Positions 1-6,048 of a stretch of 7,145 nt of DNA are shown in pieces. This stretch comes from Paracoccaceae bacterium (lineage in GTDB: Bacteria; Pseudomonadota; Alphaproteobacteria; Rhodobacterales; Rhodobacteraceae). The position numbers and the translations under genes are program-made. How positions within the stretch are numbered: the first letter of the stretch is position 1; every line of letters starts with the position of its first letter. The stretch lies in assembly GCA_002746395.1 (NCBI GenBank), contig NVXA01000001.1:335383-342527 (forward strand), given 5' to 3'. Under the pieces are notes generated by a model. The model was not told the DNA's origin, searched no databases, and saw nothing but the letters and a program-made list of their open reading frames with translations.

Positions 1-917
1 CCCATGAACTGCACATAATGCACATCGTCCGCGCCCTTATCTGTGCGCCACCAGCTTTCCCAAGCCGCATCGCCCAAACCGTTCGCATCCGCCCATTCAG
101 CCGTCGCCCCGATATACTCAATCGGCGCATCGAACCAGACATAGAAAACCTTGCCCTCCATGCCAGACCACGGCGCGCCGTCATACTGCACCGGAACACC
201 CCAGTCCAAGTCCCGCGTAATCCCGCGATCCCGCAAGCCGTCGCCATCATGCAACCACTTCTTCGCGATCGAGGTCGTCAGGATAGGCCACCCCTCCTGC
301 TTATCAATCCAACGATCCAGCTTCTCGCGCATTGCCGATTGCCGCAGGTACAAATGCTTGGTTTCGCGCACCTCAAGATCAGTCGATCCCGATATTGCGG
401 ACCGGGGATTAATCAAATCCGTCGGGTCCAACTGCTTGGTGCAATTCTCGCACTGATCACCGCGCGCATTCTCAAACCCGCAATTCGGGCACGTCCCCTC
501 GATATACCGGTCCGGCAAATACCGCCCATCCGCGTTCGAATAAACCTGCTTCTCCGACACTTCCTCGATCAATCCGTTATCGGCCAACTTGCCCGCCAGA
601 TGCTGCGTCAGGTCACGGTTCCGCTTCGAACTAGACCGCCCGAAATAGTCGAAAGACAACCGGAAACCGTCGGCGATATCCTTTTGAACCTGCCACATAT
701 CCGCACAAAATTCCGCCACCGGAACCCCTGCCTTGGCCGCCGCCAATTCCGCAGGCGTGCCGTGTTCATCCGTTGCACAAATGAACATCACCTCACGCCC
801 CCGCGCCCGCATAAACCGCGCATAAGCGTCGCTAGGCAACTGGCTCCCCACCAAATTCCCGAGGTGCTTGATACCGTTAATATACGGCAACGCCGAAGTG
901 ATAAGAATGCGAGACAT
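1..917 (-). CDS. metG: Methionyl-tRNA synthetase, N-terminal part (runs off left edge)
   Basis: This cytoplasmic class I aminoacyl-tRNA synthetase charges initiator and elongator tRNA(Met) with methionine using ATP. Read on the minus strand from ATG 917-915, 305 codons are present and the gene continues beyond base 1. The N-terminus reads [20 protein letters not shown], with the HIGH-type ATP signature as HLGN at residues 18-21. A Cys4 zinc knuckle follows (C143, C146, C156, C159), then the conserved DLDWGVPV block (residues 237-243) and the FYVWFDAPI block near 258-265. The last visible residues, HYVQFM, lead into the catalytic core; the KMSKS-type loop and anticodon-binding domain lie outside the window. 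The start is supported by AAGGA seven bases upstream of ATG and by the match to the family's N-terminus. A weak promoter candidate (TTGGAG, 17-base spacer, GATTTT; 968 down to 940) lies just upstream. The identification is very secure. Confidence 0.97.
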   Translation of the reverse strand, partial: MSRILITSALPYINGIKHLGNLVGSQLPSDAYARFMRARGREVMFICATDEHGTPAELAAAKAGVPVAEFCADMWQVQKDIADGFRLSFDYFGRSSSKRNRDLTQHLAGKLADNGLIEEVSEKQVYSNADGRYLPDRYIEGTCPNCGFENARGDQCENCTKQLDPTDLINPRSAISGSTDLEVRETKHLYLRQSAMREKLDRWIDKQEGWPILTTSIAKKWLHDGDGLRDRGITRDLDWGVPVQYDGAPWSGMEGKVFYVWFDAPIEYIGATAEWADANGLGDAAWESWWRTDKGADDVHYVQFM

Positions 918-996
918 GTTTGGTTCCTTAATAGATGCTAAAATCCGTTTACCCCATGCCCACTCCAAGGGCCAGATCGAATCCCGCACACTCCCC

Positions 997-1030
997 TGTC
1001 ATCCCCGACTTGATCGGAACCACCTCCAAC
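997..1030. repeat. REP-like palindrome, degenerate copy
   Basis: The core ATCCCCGA-CTTGA-TCGG is an imperfect hairpin with a CTTGA loop, preceded by TGTC. It resembles a dispersed intergenic palindrome found in many alphaproteobacterial genomes (a GTCATCCC-type arm, CTTGA loop and GGGAT-type arm). Here the right arm has diverged (GGAACC instead of a full GGGGAT arm). The identity rests on memory of the motif, not on a search. Confidence 0.5.
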
Positions 1031-1050
1031 CCCGCACTTGCAAAGAACCC

Positions 1051-1078
1051 GTAGGGTGTGCGGTCCCCGCGCACCAAA
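1051..1078. repeat. Short inverted repeat, second REP-like element
   Basis: A 9-bp inverted repeat: GGTGTGCGG (1055-1063), a TCC loop, and CCGCGCACC (1067-1075), with one G-T wobble. The preceding GTAGGGTG and the GCGCACC arm resemble another short palindromic sequence widespread between proteobacterial genes. No T-run follows on either strand, so it is not a convincing intrinsic terminator. It sits about 25 bp from the previous palindrome, in the gap between divergent metG and the Abi-like gene. Confidence 0.5.
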
Positions 1079-1099
1079 CCAGAAAAAAGCTGCCGTGTC

Positions 1100-1128
1100 T
1101 TTTCACTCATATTGAGAATAGGTATGCT
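1100..1128 (+). promoter_or_regulatory. Candidate promoter of the Abi-like gene
   Basis: TTTTCA (1100-1105) and TATGCT (1123-1128) are separated by 17 bases, each matching the sigma-70 consensus at four of six positions. The box pair lies about 45 bp before the GTG start at 1174, in locally AT-rich DNA. This is a plausible inference, not proof of a start site. Confidence 0.35.
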
Positions 1129-1173
1129 AATCTTTCGGTTAATTGAAAACTCACTATTGGATATGGATATTAC

Positions 1174-1935
1174 GTGTTGGAACCTGAAGTACCTGACGAT
1201 CTATTTGAATGTGCGTTGTACCTTAAAAATAACCTCTGGGGTTTGACAACCGAAGGAGGGTCAGAAACGGGGTATAAACACGCAAGGTCGAAGTTGATGG
1301 CCGTGGGTTCTGCAAAACGACTCCTGCCTGAATATGTTAGACATTCAATTGATGCTGCATCTGTAAAGGTCGCGCTCACCGGTGTCGCAAGCGGCGCCGG
1401 CTCTTGGGCGTTGCGCCGAGGACATGTTACAAAGACATTCATGCCTTTGCTTCAATTCCTAGAAACTGGAGCCAGTGCGGCTGACGCCGCTATCACCGAT
1501 GGACTTACTGAATACGACGCCCCTGCTGTGCAAGCGGTTTGGGCCAAAGCACTCGAGCGCAGGACATCAGACCCAGAAGGTGCTGTGACATCAGCTTGTA
1601 CTTTGCTTGAAGAAGTCTGCAAACACATCATAGAGGATAGCGGCAGAGTATGGGAAGCCAAATGGAATATTCCGAAACTGTACAGTGAAGCGGCGCAAGA
1701 ATTGAATCTTGCACCAAACCAGCATCAGGGAGATGTATTCCAAACTATTCTCGGGAGTAGTCAAAGCATCGTGCAAAGTATCGGGTCACTTCGAAACAAG
1801 GGCAGCGATGCGCATGCTGGAGGAAGAAACAGAGTGCGCTTCAAACCGCGACATGCCGCCCTAACCGTAAACTTGGCGGGAGCGATGGCATTATTTCTTA
1901 TCGAAACCTGGCAAGCCCGTTCAGAGGGTGATTGA
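1174..1935 (+). CDS. Abortive-infection family protein with Abi_C-like (HEPN-like) C-terminal domain
   Basis: This is a 253-residue predicted cytoplasmic protein with no signal peptide or clear membrane segment. The C-terminal part (about residues 135-247) matches the Abi_C pattern as I know it: an acidic helix with TLLEEVCKHII (143-153), then IPKLYSEAAQELNLAP (166-181), then LRNKGSDAHAGG (206-217), then RHAAL and a terminal helix. R207-N208 with H214 has the R-polar-x(n)-H form of HEPN ribonuclease catalytic motifs, so RNA cleavage during phage infection is a reasonable inference, though not shown. The N-terminal ~130 residues are unrecognised and may be the sensor or partner domain. The start is GTG 1174, as an in-frame stop lies at 1144 and no better start exists; the Shine-Dalgarno is weak (GGAT about six bases upstream). 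Base composition is more AT-rich than metG and argF, there is no toxin-antitoxin partner, and REP-like palindromes precede it, all consistent with an acquired single-gene defence module. A non-defence role is possible. Confidence 0.75.
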   Translation: MLEPEVPDDLFECALYLKNNLWGLTTEGGSETGYKHARSKLMAVGSAKRLLPEYVRHSIDAASVKVALTGVASGAGSWALRRGHVTKTFMPLLQFLETGASAADAAITDGLTEYDAPAVQAVWAKALERRTSDPEGAVTSACTLLEEVCKHIIEDSGRVWEAKWNIPKLYSEAAQELNLAPNQHQGDVFQTILGSSQSIVQSIGSLRNKGSDAHAGGRNRVRFKPRHAALTVNLAGAMALFLIETWQARSEGD

Positions 1936-1987
1936 GATATGCTATTATGGCAAACCTTAACGCCCCGCCCCACAAAAACGTACATAC

Positions 1988-2020
1988 GTGTTGTGTACGG
2001 GTTGTGTACGTGTTGTGTAC
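1988..2020. repeat. Three tandem copies of an 11-bp unit
   Basis: The units are GTGTTGTGTAC (1988-1998), GGGTTGTGTAC (1999-2009) and GTGTTGTGTAC (2010-2020). The first and third are identical and the second differs at one base. The run is flanked on the left by ACGTA-CA-TACGT (1978-1989) and ends in the palindrome GTGTACAC (2015-2022). The 11-bp period is close to one DNA helical turn, so all copies face the same side. The run lies between the convergent 3' ends of the Abi-like gene and argF. Function is unknown: it could be an array of protein sites or a dispersed repeat. Confidence 0.85.
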
Positions 2021-2030
2021 ACGGAATTTC

Positions 2031-2060
2031 GGCGTTTTAGCCAAAGGTTAACGCCTTTTT
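2031..2060 (+). terminator. Intrinsic terminator after the Abi-like gene
   Basis: GGCGTT (2031-2036) pairs with AACGCC (2050-2055), with additional inner pairing of TAGCC with GGTTA around an AAA loop, and TTTTT follows at 2056-2060. The orientation serves plus-strand transcription from 1174-1935. On the minus strand the same hairpin lacks a good T-run, so it would be at best a weak terminator for argF. Confidence 0.7.
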
Positions 2061-2061
2061 C

Positions 2062-2982
2062 CTACTTCCCCAGACACCAGCGCATGACCGCTTTTTGGGC
2101 ATGCAGACGGTTCTCGGCCTCATCGAAAATCACCGATTGCGGGCCGTCCAGAACCGCCGTCGTAACTTCCTGTTCGCGGTAGGCTGGCAGGCAATGCATG
2201 AACAGCGCATCGCTCTTCGCACCAGCCATCAGATGCTCGTTCACCTGATAAGGTTGCAACAGGTTATGCTTGGCAGCGGCCTTGTCATCATGCATTGAAA
2301 CCCACGTGTCCGCAACGATCAAATCCGCCCCCTCAACCGCCTTGTCAGCGTCTCGTTCAAGCGTAATGGTCGAGCCTTTGGAACGTGCAAAATCGACAAA
2401 TTCTTGTTCAGGATCAAGGCTTTCCGGCCCCGTAAACGTCAGATCAAACCCGAATTGTCCCGCCGCATGCAAGAAGCTGGCGCAGACGTTATTGCCGTCC
2501 CCCGTCCAAACAACTTTCTTGCCTTTGATTGGCCCGTGGTGTTCCTCGAACGTCAAAATATCGGCCATAATCTGGCAAGGATGCGTGCGGTCCGTCAGCC
2601 CATTAATAACCGGAACAGTCGCGTGTTCCGCCAGCTCCAACAGCGTCGCCTCATCGAAGGTGCGGATCATGATCATATCCACATATCGGCTAAGCACCCT
2701 TGCAGTATCCGCGATGCTTTCCCCGTGGCCAAGCTGCATATCTGCCCCCGAAAGCACCAACGTCTGCCCCCCAAGCTGGCGCACCCCGACATCGAACGAA
2801 ACCCTTGTTCTTGTTGAAGGTTTTTCGAAAATCAGCGCCACCAAATGGTTCGCCAAAGGCTGATCCGCGTCGGGTGTTCCCTTGGGCAAACCCTTGCGCG
2901 CATCCTTCATTTTACGCGCCTGATCAATCATGCCGCGCAGGTCGCTCGCGTTGGTTTTGTGGATGTCCAGAAAGTGGTTCAT
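2062..2982 (-). CDS. argF: Ornithine carbamoyltransferase
   Basis: This cytoplasmic enzyme joins carbamoyl phosphate and ornithine to give citrulline, a late step of arginine biosynthesis. The 306-residue length is usual for the family. The carbamoyl-phosphate-binding STRTR motif is at 56-60 (within FEKPSTRTR), HPCQ at 134-137, the ornithine-loop DTWVSM at 225-230, and the catalytic HCLP at 263-266. The residue after SM is His (SMHDD) rather than the Gly of the classical SMG loop, which I believe is common in alphaproteobacterial ArgF. The start ATG (2982-2980) overlaps the argD stop as ATGA, and GGAGGGGG (2994-2987) lies four bases upstream inside the end of argD, so translational coupling is likely. 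It is the second gene of the argDF operon. Confidence 0.97.
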   Translation of the reverse strand: MNHFLDIHKTNASDLRGMIDQARKMKDARKGLPKGTPDADQPLANHLVALIFEKPSTRTRVSFDVGVRQLGGQTLVLSGADMQLGHGESIADTARVLSRYVDMIMIRTFDEATLLELAEHATVPVINGLTDRTHPCQIMADILTFEEHHGPIKGKKVVWTGDGNNVCASFLHAAGQFGFDLTFTGPESLDPEQEFVDFARSKGSTITLERDADKAVEGADLIVADTWVSMHDDKAAAKHNLLQPYQVNEHLMAGAKSDALFMHCLPAYREQEVTTAVLDGPQSVIFDEAENRLHAQKAVMRWCLGK

Positions 2983-4157
2983 AGGGCCCCCTCCACGGTC
3001 ACAGCCGCCTGATCCAGGCGCTTCAACGCCTCGTCAATTTCGTCAATTGTAATGTTCAGCGGTGGCAATAAACGGATCACATTGTCAGCCGCCGGAACGG
3101 TCAAAAGATGCGCCGCATACCCCGCGTTGATCACGTCAATATTGGTCGCTCTGCACTTCAGGCCAATCATCAATCCTTCACCGCGAACACTGTCAAACAC
3201 ATCGGGATGCGAGGCCACCAGCCCCTCCAACCCTTGACGCAAATGCCCAGCGAGACGGTTGACGTTTTCCAAAAATTCCGGCGTTGCGATCTGGTCCATC
3301 ACGGCACACCCAACAGCACAAGCCATTGGGTTTCCACCATAAGTCGTTCCATGCGTGCCAGCCACCATGCCAACCGCAGCACGTTCGGTTGCCAGACAAG
3401 CCCCCAACGGGAACCCCCCGCCGATGCCTTTGGCCACAGCCATAATGTCAGGCGTAATACCAGCCCATTCATGCGCGAAAAGCTTACCGGTTCGCCCTAC
3501 ACCGGATTGAATCTCATCCATCACCAACAGCAAGCCATGTTCATCACAAAGCGCACGAATGGCCCGCAAATCAGCCTCGCTAAACGCGCGGATGCCACCC
3601 TCGCCCTGTACAGGCTCCAACATTATCGCTGCCGTTTCAGGCCCGATTGCCGCCTTCAGCGCATCCATATCGCCGAACGGTACATGGTCAAATCCGGGCA
3701 TAAGCGGCCCAAAACCTTTGGTCAGCTTCTCGCCACCAGCCGCCGAAATCATCGCCATTGTCCGCCCATGAAACGAGCCTTCAAACGTGATTACCCGAAA
3801 CCGCTCCGGCTGCCCGATATGGTCGAAATACTTGCGAACCATCTTCACGGATGCCTCGGTCGCCTCGGTTCCTGAATTGGTGAAAAACACCGTATCGGCG
3901 AAGGTATGTTCAACCAAACGTTCGGCCAAGGCCTCCTGATTTGGGATGTTGTAAAGGTTGGACGTGTGCCACAGTCGTCGTGCCTGATCCTCTAATGCTG
4001 CAACGAGAATGGGGTTCGCGTGGCCAAGGGAATTCACGGCAATGCCGGCCCCCATGTCCAGATAACGGGTTCCATCTTCGGTCTCCAGCCAAGGGCCCTG
4101 ACCTTTCACGAATGAAAGCGGTGCCCGCGCATAAGTAGGTAGTACGGGGCTAATCAC
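2979..4157 (-). CDS. argD: Acetylornithine aminotransferase
   Basis: This PLP-dependent class III aminotransferase makes N2-acetylornithine from N-acetylglutamate semialdehyde with glutamate as amino donor; family members often also serve as succinyldiaminopimelate aminotransferase in lysine synthesis. With the GTG start at 4157 it has 392 residues, the usual length. Cofactor motifs are SGTEA (95-99), FHGRT (129-133), the PLP-ring aspartate in MDEIQ (D214), and the Schiff-base lysine in AKGIGGGFP (K243). [10 protein letters not shown] (268-277) is the conserved late block. The frame is open further up to GTG 4193, but 4157 is preferred: AAAGGAGT lies just upstream, the protein then begins [16 protein letters not shown] as in relatives, and the upstream candidate falls within the leader hairpin. 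It is the first gene of the operon and overlaps argF by four bases. Confidence 0.96.
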   Translation of the reverse strand: MISPVLPTYARAPLSFVKGQGPWLETEDGTRYLDMGAGIAVNSLGHANPILVAALEDQARRLWHTSNLYNIPNQEALAERLVEHTFADTVFFTNSGTEATEASVKMVRKYFDHIGQPERFRVITFEGSFHGRTMAMISAAGGEKLTKGFGPLMPGFDHVPFGDMDALKAAIGPETAAIMLEPVQGEGGIRAFSEADLRAIRALCDEHGLLLVMDEIQSGVGRTGKLFAHEWAGITPDIMAVAKGIGGGFPLGACLATERAAVGMVAGTHGTTYGGNPMACAVGCAVMDQIATPEFLENVNRLAGHLRQGLEGLVASHPDVFDSVRGEGLMIGLKCRATNIDVINAGYAAHLLTVPAADNVIRLLPPLNITIDEIDEALKRLDQAAVTVEGAL

Positions 4158-4162
4158 GTCTG

Positions 4163-4231
4163 TTACTCCTTTACGGTCGTAAAATGAAAACACCCACCTG
4201 CGACCGTTGCGGTGGGTGAGTTTTGGTTCAT
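4163..4231 (-). CDS. Putative 22-codon leader ORF upstream of argD
   Basis: On the minus strand an ATG at 4231 opens a 22-codon frame ending in TAA (4165-4163), five bases before the argD GTG and in a different frame from it. The peptide starts [13 protein letters not shown] and ends TTVKE. GGCAGG lies eight bases before the ATG, a moderate Shine-Dalgarno. The frame runs through both arms of the leader hairpin and its last codons (AAG GAG) form the argD Shine-Dalgarno, so its translation would affect both structures. It contains no arginine codon, so classical arginine-codon attenuation is not supported. A chance ORF is a real alternative. Confidence 0.3.
   Translation of the reverse strand: MNQNSPTATVAGGCFHFTTVKE
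4181..4224 (-). promoter_or_regulatory. Terminator-like hairpin in the argDF leader (candidate attenuator)
   Basis: On the minus strand CACCCACC (4218-4211) pairs perfectly with GGTGGGTG (4198-4191). Pairing extends inward as GCAA with TCGC (one G-T pair) and outward as AAAA with TTTT across a two-base bulge. The right arm is followed by TTTT-CA-TTTT (4190-4181), an intrinsic-terminator pattern. No minus-strand gene lies upstream within reach and only about 33 bp separate it from the argD start, so the argD promoter probably lies before it. It may therefore act as an attenuator or 5' stabiliser of the argDF mRNA. Confidence 0.55.
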
Positions 4232-4255
4232 GCCGGAAACCTGCCTTTAAGTCAA
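4227..4255 (-). promoter_or_regulatory. Weak candidate argDF promoter
   Basis: Minus-strand TTGACT (4255-4250) lies 17 bases before CATGAA (4232-4227). The -35 box is good (five of six) and the -10 box poor (three of six). If used, transcription would begin near 4220, at the base of the leader hairpin, and the 22-codon frame would then be too close to the start to be translated from its ATG. A promoter further up in 4256-4345 is equally possible. Confidence 0.25.
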
Positions 4256-4288
4256 TCGAGGGTGTTAAATCACTGGATGTTACGGCGC

Positions 4289-4310
4289 GGCCAATCTAGT
4301 CTGGCCTTTT
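4289..4310 (+). promoter_or_regulatory. Small terminator-like hairpin before the transporter gene
   Basis: GGCCA (4289-4293) and TGGCC (4302-4306) flank an 8-base loop and are followed by TTTT (4307-4310), 35 bp upstream of the transporter ATG. The five-pair stem is short, so this is a marginal candidate for leader control or for limiting read-through from the argD promoter region. Confidence 0.3.
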
Positions 4311-4344
4311 GCAAAACGCATTCATATCAACAGGGTTTCCCCGC

Positions 4345-5217
4345 ATGGATACGAATAAGCTCGTGTTTACAGTATTCCTTATGCTTGTTGCCAGCGCACT
4401 GGTCGCGGGAACCAGCCTGTTGGCCAAAACGCTTGGAACAGATGTTTTCGGGCCTGCCCTAAACCCGTTTCAGATTACCGCTGGCAGGTACGCTTTCGCG
4501 TTGGTGATGTTGATTGCAACAACGGCCATAGTACGCCCGAAATTCACCCGACCCGCATTGCATTTGCACGTTGGTCGCTCCTTCGCGGGATGGTTTGGTG
4601 TCACCTGCATGTTCGCCGCCGCCACGCTAATCCCCCTCGCGGATGCAACCGCAATTACGATGCTAAATCCTATGATAGCGATGCTGTTGGCCATACCATT
4701 GCTGGGCGAGAAGGTTGGACCACGCAGATGGATTGCAGCAGCACTTTCTTTGATCGGTGCCTTCTTGCTAATCCGCCCCGGCGCGTCAACTTTCGATCCG
4801 GCGGCCCTTATCGCACTGCTGGCGGCCTTCGTGCTGGCCTTCGAAATCATTATCGTCAAATTGCTAAGTCGTCGCGAAGGCACGTTACAAATCCTGTTAT
4901 TCTCCAACGGTTTCGGAACGATACTTGCCGGAATTTCGGTGATGTTTGTCTGGATATGGCCAACACCCATGCAATGGCTGGGGCTGTCGGCAATTGGCGC
5001 CCTTATGGTTTGCGCACAAGCCATTTTCTTGCTGGCCTTGCGCCGTGGTGACGCCAGCTTTGTTGCACCCCTATTTTACTTCACGCTCGTTTTCGCTGCG
5101 TTCTATGACTTCGCAATATTTGGCGTAATCCCCTCAATACTCAGCAACGCTGGTGCTGGAATTATCATCCTTGGCGCAGTACTAATGGCATGGAGCGAAA
5201 GGCGGCGTATCCGATAG
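4345..5217 (+). CDS. DMT-superfamily (EamA) transporter
   Basis: This 290-residue inner-membrane protein of the drug/metabolite transporter superfamily has two EamA repeats, roughly residues 10-146 and 154-284, giving about ten hydrophobic segments. The first repeat ends with the typical ADATAITMLNPMIAMLLA, then LLGEKVGPRRW and a glycine-containing helix ending LIRPGA. The second repeat contains the equivalent SFVAPLFYFTLVFAAFYDF, and the tail is basic (WSERRRIR), consistent with a cytoplasmic C-terminus. Substrate cannot be told from sequence; DMT members export or import amino acids, metabolites or drugs. ATG 4345 is chosen because it places a short polar N-terminus directly before the first helix. 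A TTG at 4309 would add 12 residues, and the Shine-Dalgarno is weak for both. It is divergent from argD, so a link to arginine-related metabolite export is possible but unsupported. Confidence 0.9.
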   Translation: MDTNKLVFTVFLMLVASALVAGTSLLAKTLGTDVFGPALNPFQITAGRYAFALVMLIATTAIVRPKFTRPALHLHVGRSFAGWFGVTCMFAAATLIPLADATAITMLNPMIAMLLAIPLLGEKVGPRRWIAAALSLIGAFLLIRPGASTFDPAALIALLAAFVLAFEIIIVKLLSRREGTLQILLFSNGFGTILAGISVMFVWIWPTPMQWLGLSAIGALMVCAQAIFLLALRRGDASFVAPLFYFTLVFAAFYDFAIFGVIPSILSNAGAGIIILGAVLMAWSERRRIR

Positions 5218-5307
5218 CTTTACCCCGTATCAGGTGTACCGAAAGCGTCTAAATGAAAACAAATCGCACCGAAGTCATGTTTGCACCGCTCTCTTGGCCT
5301 TGTGCCC

Positions 5308-5335
5308 TTGAACTTCCGGCTCCAAAGGTTACAAT
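5308..5335 (+). promoter_or_regulatory. Candidate sigma-70 promoter of gcrA
   Basis: TTGAAC (5308-5313) and TACAAT (5330-5335) are separated by 16 bases. Both boxes match the consensus well (TACAAT five of six). The predicted start near 5342 gives a leader of about 85 nt before gcrA. No GANTC site (CcrM methylation) and no TTAA-N7-TTAA CtrA-type site is visible between the transporter stop and the gcrA start. Confidence 0.5.
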
Positions 5336-5386
5336 AGATGTCGAGCCTCCTTTGCTTTTGATAAAGATTAACGGGATGCAAATTTT

Positions 5387-5412
5387 GCGCCCACTTCGGG
5401 CGTTGTTAAATT
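5387..5412 (+). promoter_or_regulatory. Hairpin in the gcrA leader
   Basis: CGCCC (5388-5392), an ACTTC loop and GGGCG (5398-5402) form a compact GC-rich hairpin, extendable by a G-T pair, followed by the T-rich TTGTTAAATT. It lies about 15 bases before the gcrA Shine-Dalgarno. The T-run is broken, so it is only a weak terminator-like element; it may simply shape the leader. Confidence 0.35.
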
Positions 5413-5427
5413 GGTATGGAGGGGCTT

Positions 5428-5997
5428 ATGTCCTGGACAGATGAACGCGTAGCAACCCTCACCAAGATGTGGGGCGAAGGAAACTCGGCAAGCCAGATTG
5501 CCAAGGAACTCGGCGGTGTGACCCGTAACGCCGTGATCGGCAAAGTGCATCGCCTTGGCCTGTCCAACCGCACAACCACTACAACCAAGGCCAAAGCAGC
5601 CCCCAAGGCCGTTAAAGAAGCGCCCAAGGCCAAGCCTAAGCCCAAGGAACCCGTGCGCGTAGCCAACCCGAAATCCACAACCGAGATTCCAACCGCCCGT
5701 GACATCCCGCGCAAACGCCCGATCATCACGGCGGGGCAACCGTTACCACCACAACCCTCCGCATCCGAAGTAAGCGCGGAAGCGTTGGCGAAAGTTGTCG
5801 AGATTGAGGGCCAAGCCAAAAAGCTGAACCTGATGCAACTGACCGAACGCACATGCAAATGGCCAATCGGCGACCCAGCAACCGACGATTTCTGGTTCTG
5901 CGGTCACCCCGTACAAGCCGGCAAACCCTACTGCGAAACCCACGTCGCCGTGGCCTTCCAACCCATGAGCAGCCGCCGAGACCGCCGCGCCCGTTAG
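5428..5997 (+). CDS. gcrA: GcrA cell-cycle regulator
   Basis: GcrA is an alphaproteobacterial transcription factor that binds sigma-70 RNA polymerase and activates promoters carrying CcrM-methylated GANTC sites, controlling cell-cycle genes (known from Caulobacter). The 189-residue protein has the diagnostic N-terminus MSWTDERVATLTKMWGEG with the HTH region through KVHRLGLS (residues 1-46). A low-complexity Lys/Pro/Ala linker spans about 51-110. The conserved C-terminal sigma-interacting domain spans 134-189, including TCKWPIGDP (142-150), FCG (157-159) and YCETH (168-172). C143, C158, C169 and H172 could form a metal site, but that is conjecture. ATG 5428 is chosen over the in-frame ATG 5416 because GGAGGGG (5418-5424) sits between them and the family begins MSWT. 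It may be co-transcribed with the orphan gene 51 bp downstream. Confidence 0.96.
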   Translation: MSWTDERVATLTKMWGEGNSASQIAKELGGVTRNAVIGKVHRLGLSNRTTTTTKAKAAPKAVKEAPKAKPKPKEPVRVANPKSTTEIPTARDIPRKRPIITAGQPLPPQPSASEVSAEALAKVVEIEGQAKKLNLMQLTERTCKWPIGDPATDDFWFCGHPVQAGKPYCETHVAVAFQPMSSRRDRRAR

Positions 5998-6048
5998 ATC
6001 GTTGCGCTCAGACGCTGTGTGAAACTTTAACGAGGGCAAAGGGACAAT

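Noticed and set aside
18..941. Long plus-strand open frame opposite metG
   Set aside because: It is the antisense shadow of metG; the Arg/Pro/Ile-rich translation has no domain logic and the minus strand reads as an unmistakable MetRS.
1145..1172. TTGAAA-17-GATATT promoter-like pair before the Abi-like gene
   Set aside because: The -10 box would end two bases before the GTG start, so transcription would begin inside the coding region; the pair at 1100-1128 is more plausible.
2062..2982. ArgF SMH in place of SMG as a possible defective active site
   Set aside because: All other catalytic motifs are intact and this variant is, to my knowledge, usual in alphaproteobacterial ArgF, so it is not evidence of lost function.
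4470..5024. 184-codon minus-strand ORF inside the transporter gene
   Set aside because: It is a shadow frame opposite a clear ten-helix EamA protein.
5212..5250. Inverted repeat TACCCC...GGTGTA after the transporter gene
   Set aside because: The stem is imperfect and short with no T-run, so it is not supportable as a terminator.
5253..5444. 63-codon plus-strand ORF upstream of gcrA
   Set aside because: It has no Shine-Dalgarno, overlaps the gcrA start in another frame and covers the likely gcrA promoter and leader.
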